Source: Alopecurus myosuroides
Taxonomy: Eukaryota > Streptophyta > Magnoliopsida > Poales > Poaceae
Direction: 5' to 3'
Length of the DNA stretch: 64,000 nt
Assembly: GCA_028641055.1 (NCBI GenBank)
Contig: CM054061.1
Location: 112,414,019-112,478,018, forward strand
Positions 1-11,145 of the stretch are shown here, in pieces. The notes under the pieces were generated by a model that was not told the origin of the DNA, ran no database searches, and was given only the letters and a program-made list of their open reading frames with translations. Each line of letters opens with the position of its first letter. Within the stretch, counting starts at the first letter, position 1. Position numbers and translations under genes: made by a program.

Positions 1-86
1 CATATCGAATACATCATTACCAGTACGGAGGTCAGGCTTCTTCCGGGTATCTGCCTCTCCTCTGAAATACTTCCCTCCTTTCTTTC

Positions 87-908
87 TTACGGATGCTTGA
101 TCGGAAGAAATCTACGATGCCCCAGGTATACAACCTTCTTACATTTATCCGAATATACACTATCAGTCTTATCTAAACATTGTGTGCATGCATTGTATCC
201 CTTGTCTGTATGTCCGGAAATGTTACTAAGAGAAGGCCAATCATTGATGGTTACGAAAAGCAACGCCCGTAGGTCAAATGGCTTTTGTTTCTTCTCATCC
301 CACACACGTACACCTGGTTTGCCCCACAATTGTAAGAGTTCTTGCACTAATGGCCTTAGATACACATCAATGTCGTTGCCAGGTTGCCTCGGGCCTTGGA
401 TGAGCACTAGTATCATAATGAACTTGCGCTTCATGCACAAACAAGGAGGAAGGTTGTAGATACATAGAGTCACAGGCCAGGTGCTATGACTGGAGCTCTG
501 CTCCCCAAAAGGATTAAAGTCATCTGTACTTAGACCAAACCATAAGTTTCTTGCCTCTCCTCTAAAGTCCGGGAAGTCTCTCTCGATCTTTCTACACTGC
601 GATCCATCATCGGGGTGTCCCGACTTTCCGTCTTTCTTACGGTCTTCTTTGTGCCATCGCAACAACTAGCATGCTCTTTTTTTCTAAACAGACGTATCAA
701 CCATGGTATTATAGGACATACCACATCACCTTTGCAGGAACCCTCTTACGGGAGGGGGGGGGGCTCGCAGTCAACATCACCAGGGTCATCTGGTATGATC
801 TTATAACACAGTGCAGTGCATACCGGGCATTCATTCAAATTCTCGTACTTCTCACCGCGGTAGAGGATGCAGCCAATAATGCATGCATGTTCTGCACATC
901 TAATCCTA
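87..908 (-). pseudogene. TNP2-type CACTA transposase, central/catalytic fragment
   Basis: Minus-strand coding of the TNP2 (Transposase_21) family. Recognisable pieces include LRWH near the start, the block GLSTDDFNPFG, then YNLPPCLCMKRKF, and a C-terminal stretch with HTDKGYNACTQCL, which resembles the zinc-coordinating part of TNP2. Upstream, 665-908 still encodes the preceding ECPVC...DDPGDVD block but in other frames with stops, so at least one frameshift separates the pieces. The fragment continues beyond the left edge. It would act in the nucleus on CACTA ends. Assignment to TNP2 is firm; activity is unlikely. Confidence 0.85.
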
Positions 909-921
909 GAGAGAAGAGAGC

Positions 922-1548
922 TTACTTTGCTTCGTACATACTGTCAGGAAATTTGTCATCCTTTGGAACTTTAGGCTTCATTAGTTGAAGTAAACTCTCA
1001 AATACCTTGTCAGTCACACCGTTCTGTGCCTTCCATTTCAACAACTCCAGTGTGGTACCGAGATTTGTGCTGCCATCTTCGCAATTTGGGTACAACAACT
1101 TTTTGTTATCCTGTAACATGCTGTCCAGCTTCAACCTCTCCAATTCACTTTCAAAATCTTCCCTTGCATCACCAATAACTCGGCCAAGGTCATCATCAGG
1201 CTCATCTGACGCCCGTTCTTGATCACCTCCTTCTTCTGCATTGTCTTCCATTCCGGTATCACCGTATTCAGGGAACAAATGATCATCTTCTTCTTCATTG
1301 TCTTCCATCATAACCCCTCTTTCTCCATGCTTGGTCCAACAATTATAGTTGGGCATGAAACCTCTCCGAAGTAGGTGGCCGTGAAGGACTCTCGAGGAAG
1401 AGTGCTCCCTGAAGTTCCGACAATCAACACATGGGCAACACATAAAGCCATTATCTTCGTTCCCCTGAGCTACAACGAGAAATTCATTCAGGCCTTCCAT
1501 ATACTCGGAAGTGCGTCGGTCACCATACATCCATCGCTGCCGTGCAGC
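922..1548 (-). pseudogene. TNP2-type CACTA transposase, N-terminal transposase-associated domain
   Basis: The start is taken at MAARQRWMYGDRRTSEY, which matches the usual TNP2 beginning; an in-frame Met 16 codons upstream (1596) is possible. The domain contains GFMCCPCVDCRN and LRRGFMPNYNCWTKHGE, characteristic of the transposase-associated domain. An acidic linker of Glu/Asp runs follows, then the helical block FESLLQLMKPKVP. The frame ends at 922, where the protein should continue into the central domain. It lies about 450 bases inside the CACTA-1 terminus, the usual place for the first coding exon. Confidence 0.85.
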
Positions 1549-1736
1549 CATCTGCACCGTATTATTAAGTTCGAAATGGCCACCGTACATCGACAAATAT
1601 AATATTTGTGTATCATTTATAGATGAAAATGATAAGAATGCTAACCTCGATCGAGGATATCATTTTGTGTGGCTCGGGTATTTTGTCGAACACCTCGTGT
1701 GCATAGTAAAGATACACAAAGACTAGAACCACCTCT

Positions 1737-2062
1737 CACACCCTCCTAGCAGAAAAAAAGATGAGACAAGGGGCAGGGTTGCTGGTATATATAGGGACAG
1801 GGACATTCGTCCCGGTTCGTGGCTAGAATCGGGATCAATGCCCCTGCGCTGGCCACATGGCGTTTGACCGGGCATTTGTCCCGGTTCTAGCCACGAACCT
1901 GGACGAATGCTCCCTCTCCAACTAGTATCCATGCTCCACGGGGCCTATACACAGCCTGGCCAAACGAACCGGGACTAATGCATAGCTTTCGTCCGGGTTC
2001 GTAAGAAAACCGGGATGAATGACATTTTGGGCCCTGGACGAAAGGTCCTATTTCTACTAGTG
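1737..2062 (-). repeat. CACTA-1 subterminal repeats and terminal inverted repeat
   Basis: Short motifs of the type CCGGTTCG / CGAACCGGG and GGGACATTCGTCCCGG recur in both orientations between 1790 and 2020, followed by the terminal sequence at 2051-2062. Repeated short motifs in both orientations next to the end are what the CACTA transposase binds. The other element end is outside the window. Confidence 0.8.
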
Positions 2063-2165
2063 ACTTACATACCCATGGGTATTTATATTTACCATACCCT
2101 TACACTAATAGGGTTTTTACCCACCGGGTACGCGGGTCGTGGGTACCCATTGCCATCTCTACTAG
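2063..2165. other. Palindrome-rich remnant, possibly a hAT-type transposon end
   Basis: Contains the palindromes ACCCATGGGT (2072-2081) and GGGTACCC, and ends on the minus strand as AGAGATGGCAATGGGTACCC. That sequence resembles the TAGGGATGGCAA-type termini often seen in plant hAT elements. No matching inverted partner or 8-base target duplication is visible, so this is a weak call. Confidence 0.25.
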
Positions 2166-2181
2166 CTACAACTACAAACAC

Positions 2182-2311
2182 AGAGAGAGAGAGAGAGAGG
2201 GAACAGAGAGGAAGAGAAAAAAGTGGAAATTTTAGGGTCCCCTCCCTGGCGCGACCTCGTGCCGCCCACGCTCGAGGCCTGCACAAAGAACAGAGGGAGG
2301 CCGAGAAGAGA

Positions 2312-2354
<43 letters not shown>

Positions 2355-2389
2355 CTTTAGGGAGACAGGGAAGAGAGAGAGAGAGAGAC
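2182..2389. repeat. GA/CT microsatellite tracts
   Basis: Three uninterrupted or nearly uninterrupted (GA)n runs at about 2182-2199, 2319-2347 and 2371-2389, embedded in purine-rich DNA. They lie upstream of the CACTA-2 ORF and could be part of its leader. Reading frames through them on both strands are low-complexity artefacts. Confidence 0.9.
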
Positions 2390-2683
2390 AAATTCTTAGA
2401 CTTAGTGTATTTTTGAATTAGCAATTTTAATGTACAATTTTTACCTTGTGTATTTTTTTAGTAATTTGACTTAGTGTAAAATACTATAATTTTCAGTAAT
2501 TTGTCTAAGTGTAAAAAAATAAGAATTTTTTAGAAATTGGACTTAGGTAATTTAAGTAATTTTTAATGTATTTGACTTAGTGTATTTAACTTAGTGAATT
2601 TTCTATTCCCATGGTTTTCGTATCCTATGAATCAAATTAGAGGCCCTTAAAGAAATAATCTTAATTATTATTTTCCGAAAAGT
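2390..2683. other. AT-rich spacer with no recognisable feature
   Basis: AT-rich sequence with recurring TTAGTGTA / TTTGACTTAGTG motifs. No gene is seen. It may be the CACTA-2 promoter and leader region, because the first CACTA-2 coding exon begins right after it. Confidence 0.5.
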
Positions 2684-5341
2684 ATGGAACCACGAGACGA
2701 AAATGCGGAAAACTTGCTCGCGGGTTTAATCCGCGGGCCTAAGGGAGAGCCCGATATAAACTTGTGGATGAACAACTCCGGTGAGGGAGATCCGGAGCTC
2801 ACCCAAAGAGACGTCTCCTCTGAGGGAGATACGGGGCTCGACCGAAGAGACAACTCTGGTGACGGAGAAGCCGACGACTCCGGTGAGGGAGAAGCCAACG
2901 GCTCCGGTGGAGCCGTACAAATTACAAACACCGGATCCGAGGTGCATATGGATATGTTAAGTAATGAAGCATTTGTTGTCTATATACATGTATTAACACT
3001 CTTTATTTATTTAGCCATTCGGATCTAGCAAATCCACCGGAAAAAAGACTAAACGAGGCGCAACAAAGAAGTTGAAAGAGATAGAGAGATATAGGATCCA
3101 AACGATCAGAGCAGACGGCTCACCCGAGCTTCCCATTGATGTTGCCCAAAAATTTGTAAAGCAGTGCGGAGTGCTTGTTAGGGACCACATCCCGATCAAC
3201 ATTCAGGAGTGTAATGAGCCAAAAGATCCGCAGAGAGAATGAATTTCATTTGTCAGCAACTTATCCAAAGAAAATATTTTCAAAAATATCATGGCTAGTT
3301 TCACCTTACCGACGCCGCAGGTGGATGAGAATGAGGAGGATTCTAATAAAAAGAAAATTGAGTTAGTGAAAAAGGTCAAGGCGTGGACTCTTAAAAAGAT
3401 GGCCCAGCAATTCAGCAGCTGGAAGAAAAGATTGCACCTTGACTTTATCAAGAAAGGTAAGACTCCGGATTTCACTCGAGCGTATGAGAAAATAAAACCA
3501 TTATTGGCAGATTTTGTGAAGTACAAGCAGTAAGATGATGCGAAGATAAGGTCCAAAACAAATCAGAGAAACGCCGCTAAAAAGGTATATCACCATGTCA
3601 TGGAGGCAAGCTGGCTACAATGGTTGCATGCCCAAGTGGGATAAATGGGAGAACGACCTGCTTGAGAAGGGGATCACTCCAGAGGCATTCATGTGGGACG
3701 AGCGGGCAAGGTCTTGGTTTTATGGGAATGGGGGCATGTTGGACGAATAAGGAAACTACATATATAATAGAAGGGATGAAGAGAATCCTCTACCCATCGA
3801 AGATCTTAGAAACACAATAAAGTATGCTAAAGAGGGGAGGTTCGAGCCAGATAGAGAGAACGACGAGCTCACACGCGCCCTTAAGAATAAGGGAACACGT
3901 AGGGAGTACACGAACCACATTAGGCTTTGTTTTGTCGAAATATGGGTTTGACGAGCGCAAAAAGAAATATCCTGATAGAAGCCGTCAGAGAAGAAAGGAC
4001 TTGGGGGAAGCTGAAGCAGCGAGTCAGGCATACTGGAGGCGTCAACTTGAAGAACAGATAAAGCAGACGCAGAAGGTAGCACTGAAGCAGCGGGAGCAAA
4101 TTAACAGACTTAGCCAGCAGCAAGGTACTACCGGCCTACCACACGTGGTAGAAGGTAAAGTCGATGCTACCGGCGACGCACATTTTAATCGGAAAAGCAC
4201 CATTGCTTCGACGCAACTCCATGGTGATAATGCACCACCAATGATGCACCCGGTGGATGATATCACAGAGATGAAACCTTGTGAGATCCATGTGAAGGTC
4301 GTCAATATAACCATAAAGGCTGTGGTCAGCTATGCCTTACCAATAAGCACTGAACCAACTCACCATAGTCTTCCGGTTCCACAAGGCTGAGCTGTTGTCG
4401 GGGTCGATGAAGTTGGCAACCGATTTGTGTGGGTGAAGCTCGAATTCCCCAAAGGTGAAAACGGTGAGGTGACTGAACTCGGAGACGCCAAGAAGTTGAC
4501 CGATCTATGGCTAAAGGAACACAATGTGCTTCCAAATGAGACGGCAAGGCCATCGAATCCTCACCAGTATCCAGTGCAACAGTCTCCGTCGTGCATGTCG
4601 TCTCTAGCGCGGTCGTCTACGCCGTGAATGCCGTCTCAAGCGTGGTCTTCTACGCTGCCGTCTTAGCCGTCTCCGCCCACTAAGTTTCTGCGGAGTCGTA
4701 AAAAATAATCGAAACATCGACGGTCGCCCCTCCCAAAGGTACCAAAGGAGCTACCCAAGCTACCTTACAACTATACTCTAGAGCAAACCCGGGAGATTGC
4801 ATAGAACGGATACGAGGCATGGAAATCAAAGCCGAAGGAGCAGAAAAGGCAGATTTCCCCAACACCGATGAAGAGGCAGAACGAGCGTGGAAAATGTTGA
4901 AGACCCTTCATCAAACCGAGTCGAGTCACACCAGGAAATGGTCCGGTCGAAGAGTAGTAGCGCAAGCAAACAATCCATCTCCCCGCTCAAAGTGATTTCC
5001 AATACCCAGGTGGAGCCGAGCATTATTGCTGACGAGCAAATTGATCCATAGTTTATATAACTGTACGGACTAGGGGCAGATGCTGCGGGTATGTACATTG
5101 CCCAGTATATCCAAACGTTAGAGTACTTCCCCTCTTCTGAATGTGAGTACAAATACCGGCACGGGAATCCTCTCGTCAGACCCGGGGAGGAAAAGAATCT
5201 ACCAACCAAAATGTGAAGAGTGTATAATTGGTATATGGAAGCCGCAAGGGAATCTCAGGACTCGTTAGTGTTGGGAGTTAGAGACGAGCATTACGGGTTT
5301 GGAGATGGAGTGGTTCTGATTCAATTTGATGAATTGTTTCA
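2684..5341 (+). pseudogene. CACTA-2 ORF (Ptta/En-Spm transposase-like protein), N-terminal and middle part
   Basis: Exon 1 (about 2684-2939) encodes an acidic Gly/Glu/Asp-rich leader and ends at a GAG/GTGCAT donor. A likely second exon after TTTATTTAG (about 3014) encodes a basic segment followed by LPIDVAQKFVKQCGVLVRDH. Later blocks are WTLKKMAQQFSSWKKRLHLDF (3383-3445 region), GYNGCMPKWDKWENDL, GNGGMLDE, and near 4390-4560 VGVDEVGNRFVWVKLEFP. This order is typical of the second CACTA ORF in grasses. There are several in-frame stops (for example 3238, 3748) and frame changes. The 3' end reaches FDELFQLF, exactly where element A is inserted. Confidence 0.7.
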
Positions 5342-5346
5342 GTTAT

Positions 5347-5895
5347 TGTCGGATATATACCGAATAGGGGTATATCCAGCATTGTCCTAAAGAGACGGAT
5401 TACCAGGGTGGTCTATTGGTAATGGATCATAGTCCATTAGGAGGCTCGGTAAGCTGATGCGTAGAAGCCAGATTCTAGAAGAACCCGGGCCACGACCCAA
5501 AGTGGTGCGCGGCTTGGAGTAGTAGACGGATTCCTTACTTTCCAAGTTAGATGCTTTCCGTAGTCTTCTAGGTTTTATTTCTGTAAGCCCTAACCCGTCT
5601 ATCTAGATAAAGCCGGACGGGAGAGAAGAAACAGACAAACAATAAGCTAGAAGCCAACTCGCCAAGAAGTTGATCCTCGCCGAGTTAGCGAGACCCTACT
5701 CACATTGTACTTTGTATACTTCAGGCTTCAGCCCTGATTTAGCGAGATTGCAGGAGTAGGAACGCCTCCTAGTTGCGACATACGGTACCTGGGTAAACTT
5801 GGTGTTCCTGGTTGTCGTATTACCACATCTCCCCACGTCTCTAATGGTAGTTTCATGGAAACCCCGTCTATGAACTCTACTACGATGTCTCGACA
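5347..5895 (+). repeat. Element A 5' LTR
   Basis: A 549-base repeat beginning TGTCGGATATATACCG and ending CTCGACA. The same sequence is seen, split by element B, at 10051-10296 and 44751-45051. It is preceded by target duplication GTTAT (5342-5346). A sequence like TCTAGATAAAGCC near 5600 may hold the core promoter, but no clear TATA box was chosen. Confidence 0.9.
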
Positions 5896-5897
5896 GT

Positions 5898-5915
5898 TGG
5901 CGCCCATCGTGGGGC
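5898..5915 (+). other. Element A primer-binding site
   Basis: TGGCGCCCATCGTGGGGC, two bases after the LTR end. It starts with TGG, the complement of a tRNA CCA end, and matches the TGGCGCCCACCGTGGGGC type used by Tat-like grass gypsy elements. The exact tRNA is not assigned here. Confidence 0.75.
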
Positions 5916-7568
5916 CAACGACGTCGGGCATTATGTTTCGATTGAGGATACTCGGCGGAATCGGCAGTACAACAACCGTCGGAAGCTTGGAATTCGACGA
6001 CGACGTCGGGCGCTTCCTCGACAACAGATCGTACATGCCAGCACGAAATCATATGGTAAGTTCCTATGTTTTACCGATTGGATCGGCAAACATCTTTATA
6101 GGATTAACTTCAGAGGCAATGGTATTCTATGGTGGAAGTAAATTTATCCCACCCGCCCAATACCCAGTTGTAGAAAACTATGATACCAGATTCTGCATAG
6201 ATCGCCAATACCCTGCTGAAATTGATGCCTCTTCAGAGATGCCTGCAATCAGATCTCACTTTATTGGCATGGTACAGTCTTAGGTCGCTGAAAACACGGA
6301 TGAAAGTAATCCCGTGGAAGAGGCAGGAAAAACCAATCCCATAGTACAAGTGGAAGATCCGACACCCGTTAATGAGCCGATTCTGTGTTAGCTGCCCTAG
6401 AGGAAAGATTAGAGTCGGAACCCGTATCTGAAGACCTAGATTCGGAGGATGAAGATGAAGATGCTTTCGAGAGAAAGGTCAAATCTATGCAGGGGAAGTT
6501 CCATGAAGACCTTATGGCAAAACCGGCTGAAAACACAGATGTCGGAGATGATGAAGACCCCATACACCTCGAGGATGGTGAAACCAGTCCAATTTATCAC
6601 AATGCCAAAGAATTGACAGAGGATGAACCTCGCAAAAAACCTCGCTCTTCCAAGAAGAAAAAGAAGACTGCCAAGAAACTCCAGTGTAAGCTCCAGAAAA
6701 AAGTTGGCAGATATTGCTAACCAAAACCTGGAAGTAGGCGGAGGAAGCAGAGTCACCCCTGCGGAGAAGAAAAAGAAGGAAACCCCTGTCCCACAAATGT
6801 CGGAACAGGACGAAATTGACCTAATTCAAACAGCAGTGGGACGTGACGAACCCCGTGAAGTGCTGGAAGCCAGGAGACAATCTCTACAGCGGCAGCAGCA
6901 ACATCTATTGAGAACTGGGGAAACTTCTTAAAAACCCAGGCTAGCATTAAGTTGCAGCAGGAAGAAATAGAGGAATCCGAAAGAAGGAATAGATCTGGCA
7001 TAACACCTACACGGTTACCTGGAATTGCAAAGCCGTATGTGCTGCCACCGAAAGAACGGTTCCAAAACACTTCTTGGCAAAGACAGGTAAACGACAACAA
7101 TGCCAAAGGAAAACTCACATACAAAACTGCAGCCGAAAACGCGAAAGCCGCGTTCTCCATCCATAACGATGATCTATACTCCAACGATGAAAAGCTTCAA
7201 GGTGTGTATGCTTTATTAGGAAAATTATTGCAACAACAACGGCAAGGGAAGGCCAACTCCGAGTATTTCTCTTCAATAATATTAAGGAGAGTTTTCACCT
7301 CCTTATTCTTGATGGTAAGTTTACTAAAAACTATAATGTTAATATTTTCGGCAGTTTGCTGAAACATGGAAAAGAGAAACGTCGCTTAAGTCAAAAAACA
7401 GGAAAGGTCAAGGAGAAAAGCATTCAGTCAAAAAGAATACATTTGGCAAAATGCTTGGGGGCTAGAGATGTTACCTGGATCATTTTTGAAAGACTTCCAA
7501 GTTCTCGGAAAATTCCTTTGCATAGTCTGCAAAGAGAATTCCGACGTGGCAAAGGTCATCTTGGATAA
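5916..7568 (+). pseudogene. Element A gag-like N-terminal remnant
   Basis: A series of plus-strand frames in pieces: 5916-6283 (Tyr/Pro-containing, with a possible GTAAGT donor after 6054), 6385-6720 (acidic then Lys-rich), 6623-6931 (Gln/Arg-rich helix with RRQSLQRQQQHLL) and 6952-7362 (ending in a Gln-rich helix). Charged and coiled-coil-like sequence of this kind precedes the capsid region in Tat-type Gag proteins. The capsid core itself and any zinc knuckle are absent. Stops and frame changes separate all pieces. Function is not recognisable beyond this positional argument. Confidence 0.45.
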
Positions 7569-9478
7569 CCTGCCGAGGTGAGAACACGTAATAATTCCTA
7601 ACTATAAGCCCGCCTTGTGGCCAAGGATGGATTAAGGGAGCTGGAGCGAAGTATTTTGTCGCCCACGGATGAATGTATCCGTGTTCGTCAAAATGATCTT
7701 CTTTTTTTACCTTGAATTCCGGATCAAAGTTGGGGATGGGTTCCTCCTTCATGATATTCGAGGGGCCTCCCACTTTCGGATCCACCCTTTCCGCCCTTTC
7801 CCTCTCATCCGACTCGGATGCAATGGGCTGGCTGGACTGCAAGAGGTATTCTTCTTCCCTCGCAGCCAAGTTTTGTTCCTCCGTTGCAGTCGGAGTGTCG
7901 GGTGCAGCAGCGGGAGAGGGTTGTGCTCCACTCCTAGCAACAGCCTTGTGTTTCTTACGGATTTTTCGCTTCAAAGTGGTAGGGGCCAGGCTAGAAAGAA
8001 AAGTTCCGAGAAATAAGAATTCCGAGAAACAAAGTTCATGCAATAAAAAGCATAGAAAAAGAAAAAACCCGGGATTTATTTACTTCGATGTTGCGGCAGC
8101 AACGACGTCAAGATCGATTACGTCTGGAGTGGCGGAAGGCTTCTTGCGCTTCCTTCCGCCTGCAAAGTTGGCACACATTGCGTCCAACTCGGCATCGGTG
8201 GAAATCTCCTCCTCGGTCAAATCGAGAAGCTGCAAAAAGAAGCAAAGTCTGGGTAAGGAAAACATCCGAGAAAGAGGAATATCAAGAAAATGCCCAAAGA
8301 GAGAATATTACCTTTGGAGATGGATTGCCAGCATGATACATTTCTCGACTTTTTTCATACTGGTCCAGAGTGGAAACCAGTTGGTTTAGCCGCTTCTTGC
8401 GGTCTCTTTGTGACAACGCCTTGTTTGTCACCCTCAAGGTGTCATCCGTGCCCGAGTACTCGCACATTAGTCATTTGCCGTGATGGGCCAAATGCAGGAT
8501 TCGCCTTTCAAGCCAACACATTACAGTGTCTATACCGGTGAGAGGAGGGGAGGGGAAACAAGCTTGGCGATTCGCCGCTTGATCCTCATCAGATCTGTTG
8601 ACAGATTCTAGACATCGTCCACTGCCCAATTGTCTTGGGGGTGGCCGCAGAATTAAAAAAGGTGGAATCACCGTCTCCTTTTGAGGAAATGGGACATCCG
8701 AATGATAAAAGTGGAACCCGTCCAGAATTTGACGGATTCTGAAGTTTTGATTTTCGGGAACCAATCTTCCCTAAACCTACGTAAGGTAAAGGAGAAGGTT
8801 CCACATGTGTGGAGAGCGCCCTCAGAGGGGTTGCGCTTTAGTCCAAAGCAATATTGCCAGAAGTCTAACCAAGGCTCTATTCCTAAGTATCCTTCAAACA
8901 GGGCTTCAACCCCGGCAATATAGAGAATGGAATTGGGAGGAAGATTGTGTGGCTGAATTTGGTAGTGGTTGAGAATTTGAAGAAAAATGGCGGACGGCGG
9001 AAAACCCATACCTCTGTTTATGTGCGAGGCAAGGAGAACCCATTCGCCAGATTTTGGGGAAGGCTCCGAGTCTTTCTCGTCGTACCGCCACTTTCCTTTC
9101 AGCACAAACCCTTCCTCCTCCATTGCCGGAAGAAGGGACAGAACCACATTGCAGTGGCTCCAATTCCCGGAGTTTTCCTCCGTTTCTTCTTCCTCGCCAG
9201 CGGCGCCAGGGGTGGCGACCTCCTCGCCCGCCGATAGTGGTATTTCCCTCCGTGGGCTCGTTGGCGAGAGGCAGAGGAGGGGCAGTCGAGGACGATGACA
9301 CGTTTTTAGCCACGGGAGGCAGATACCCGTGGGCCGATTCGCCAGTGTTTCCCTCCGGCGTGCTTGTGGTGGCGCGGACGGGGGAGTCAAGCTGCGGGTC
9401 CAGGTCGTTGATGATGAACTCAAGGTCGACACCGGAGTTGGTTGCATCCACAGCACGGGGAGATTCTCCGTCGACCAT
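7480..9478 (-). pseudogene. Element A antisense gene (putative gypsy-type transposon domain, PF04195-like)
   Basis: Minus-strand, several exons. The first starts at MVDGESPRAVDATNSGVD (9478) and, after one frame change near 9240, encodes the conserved block FPPSAIFLQILNHYQIQPHN with LPPNS and FEGYLGIEPW. This parallels LPVSDFFKDFLNHFGLQPHH in the element B antisense gene. Further exon-like pieces lie at about 8290-8467 (ending before GTAATA), 8088-8240 and 7480-8010. The last has an acidic stretch and terminates with SENLEVFQK. Frameshifts near 9240 and 8750 make it a pseudogene. The molecular role of this family is unknown. Confidence 0.65.
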
Positions 9479-9653
9479 TTTCGGGCGGCGCGGCCGTAAA
9501 TCGGATCATCCGATGGTTTTTCCGGAGAAGGCTAAAGAGCTCACTATCTGCTCTCACTTGCTCGGGATCTGGCTATGGTTCTGATGGCTATGGCACTGGG
9601 GGATTGAGGAAGAAGAAGAAAAAGCGGAAGGATAACCGGAGGCTCCAAGGCAG

Positions 9654-9662
9654 CTATTTATA
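9654..9662 (-). promoter_or_regulatory. TATA box of the element A antisense gene
   Basis: On the minus strand the sequence reads GGCTATAAATAGCTG, a strong plant TATA box, about 180 bases upstream of the ATG at 9478. The distance is nearly the same as for the TATA box in element B (43369-43375), which supports a real promoter. Confidence 0.65.
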
Positions 9663-10050
9663 GCCGAGGCGTGCTGAGATTCGTTACAACGGCTATTTTA
9701 GCCGTTGGATTATCGACGCGTGTCACGACCGTGAATTCCAGGAAACGAGGGGACGGGGTGATAATGGCTATCTCCTCGTTTCCCATGAGAATCTGTTAGA
9801 GGACACGTTTCATAGTTTTGACTGAACCCAAACGTCTGTGATGTCAGCACGATTTCATCGCTGACGTCGTGAAGTTCCTTCTCCACGAAGTTCTGTAGAA
9901 GAAAAAGGCGGATTTTGGTGAAATCCGAGTTTTATGTTATGAATTTCTGGGGAAAAAGAAGAATCGAGACAAAGCGCCAACATTTCTCGGAAAAGAATGC
10001 AAATTGACAAAAGGTGGCAGAATGAAGTCTCAATCCTTGTTGGGGGCTAC
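9663..10050 (+). other. Element A non-coding 3' region and polypurine site
   Basis: No coding sequence seen. The last bases before the LTR, TTGTTGGGGGCTAC (10037-10050), form the G-rich plus-strand primer site usual for this class. Confidence 0.6.
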
Positions 10051-10296
10051 TGTCGGATATATACCGAATAGGGGTACATCTAGCACTGTACTAAAGAGCC
10101 GGATTACCAAGGTGGCCTGTTGGTAATGGATCACAGTCCATTAGGCGGCCTAGTAAAAAGATGCATAGAAGCCGGATTCTAGGAGAACCCGGACCACGGC
10201 CCAAAGTGGTGCGGCTTGGAGTAGAATAAGGATTCCTTACTTTCCAAGTTAGATACTTTCCGTAGTACTCTAGGTTTCCTTTCTGTAAGCCCTAAC
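10051..10296 (+). repeat. Element A 3' LTR, first part
   Basis: Starts TGTCGGATATATACCG like the 5' LTR and matches it to CTGTAAGCCCTAAC, where element B begins. The remaining LTR continues after B. The last five bases, CTAAC (10292-10296), are the left target duplication of B. Confidence 0.9.
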
Positions 10297-11145
10297 TGTC
10301 GGGGGGTTACCCCCGAGTAGGGTAAAGGCAAGTACTAAAGGCAAGATCAGAAGAGACGTTTGGCAGAGTAGCTGGCTACCCGGTAGTCGCTACCCGGTCG
10401 ACTGCTATTGGGCCATGCATGCTGATGGCCAGGAGAGAGAATCAAGGAAATTATATTCCTCCAAGTAGAGGAAGTGGTCCGAGTAGGGGGAGTGAGCTCC
10501 TACTCGGGCCAGAAGTCAAAGGAGCCGTTCTAACACAGGATCCCGCGTATCCTGGGTCCGTACTGGTGCACTGTTCATCTGCGGAGCGCATGCTTATCCG
10601 CGCCAGGGTGTCAGCAGGACGGTGCAGGTTAGGGGGCCTACCCTGTGGCCGTGACAGTGATAACAGAACGTCATCTTGGTTTTGCACAACGACTTTGCAC
10701 ACAAGACAAATTAGGAAGCCAAAGCTGTCAGCGAGAAGCTGGAAGTGTGCAGTGTGCACACTATGTCGACATCTGTTTGTACTTTTCCATCTTGGATGTA
10801 TTCGGCTGGGCACCAGTATATAAGGTCCCCTGCCCCCTCCTGTGCGAGGGTCGCTGCCTTGGAGAGAACACTTAGCATACGCATCACGTAAAGAGACGAG
10901 TGGCTACTCGGCTATAGGCCAAAACTGTACTGTGGCTACTCGGTGACACACACATATAAAGAAAGAAAGGCAGGAGTAGGGGTTTTACCTCCACACGAGG
11001 GCCCTGAACCTGGGTAGATCTTGTTGTTTGCAGTGCTGTACTCATCATACACGCGGCTACCCACTGCGTGATCCCTCCCCGAACACCTCCAGCGTCCATC
11101 GACCCCGTCAGATTAGCCATCCTATGGCATCTGTCGTGATCCCAC
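10297..11145 (+). repeat. Element B 5' LTR, lacking its last seven bases
   Basis: Matches the 3' LTR (43890-44745) along its length, including the TATA-like GCACCAGTATATAAGGT near 10815 that probably starts transcription. It stops at GATCCCAC (11145), whereas the 3' LTR continues CACGACA. The sequence then goes directly to GTGGGGCTTCC, the right half of the expected primer site. Confidence 0.9.

Larger units (their letters stand above)
1..2062 (-). mobile_element. CACTA-1: En/Spm-like DNA transposon, 5' end and transposase start
   Basis: Seen: the right edge ends in TTTCTACTAGTG at 2051-2062, the reverse complement of a CACTA terminus (CACTAGTAGAAA). Leftwards follow subterminal repeats and then a minus-strand TNP2-type transposase that runs off the left window edge. 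The 3-base target duplication expected for CACTA elements would begin with ACT at 2063, but the partner end lies outside the window and cannot be checked. The transposase reading frame is broken, so the copy is probably not autonomous. Known: CACTA elements move by cut-and-paste using a TNP2/TNPD transposase that binds subterminal repeats. Confidence 0.85.

Noticed and set aside
2063..2165. Complete hAT MITE
   Set aside because: Only one possible terminus is seen; no matching inverted end and no 8-base duplication.
10419..10823. Open frame of 134 codons on the plus strand, repeated at 44012-44416
   Set aside because: Both copies lie inside the two LTRs of element B; there is no recognisable domain and an equally long frame exists on the other strand. 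It is LTR sequence.
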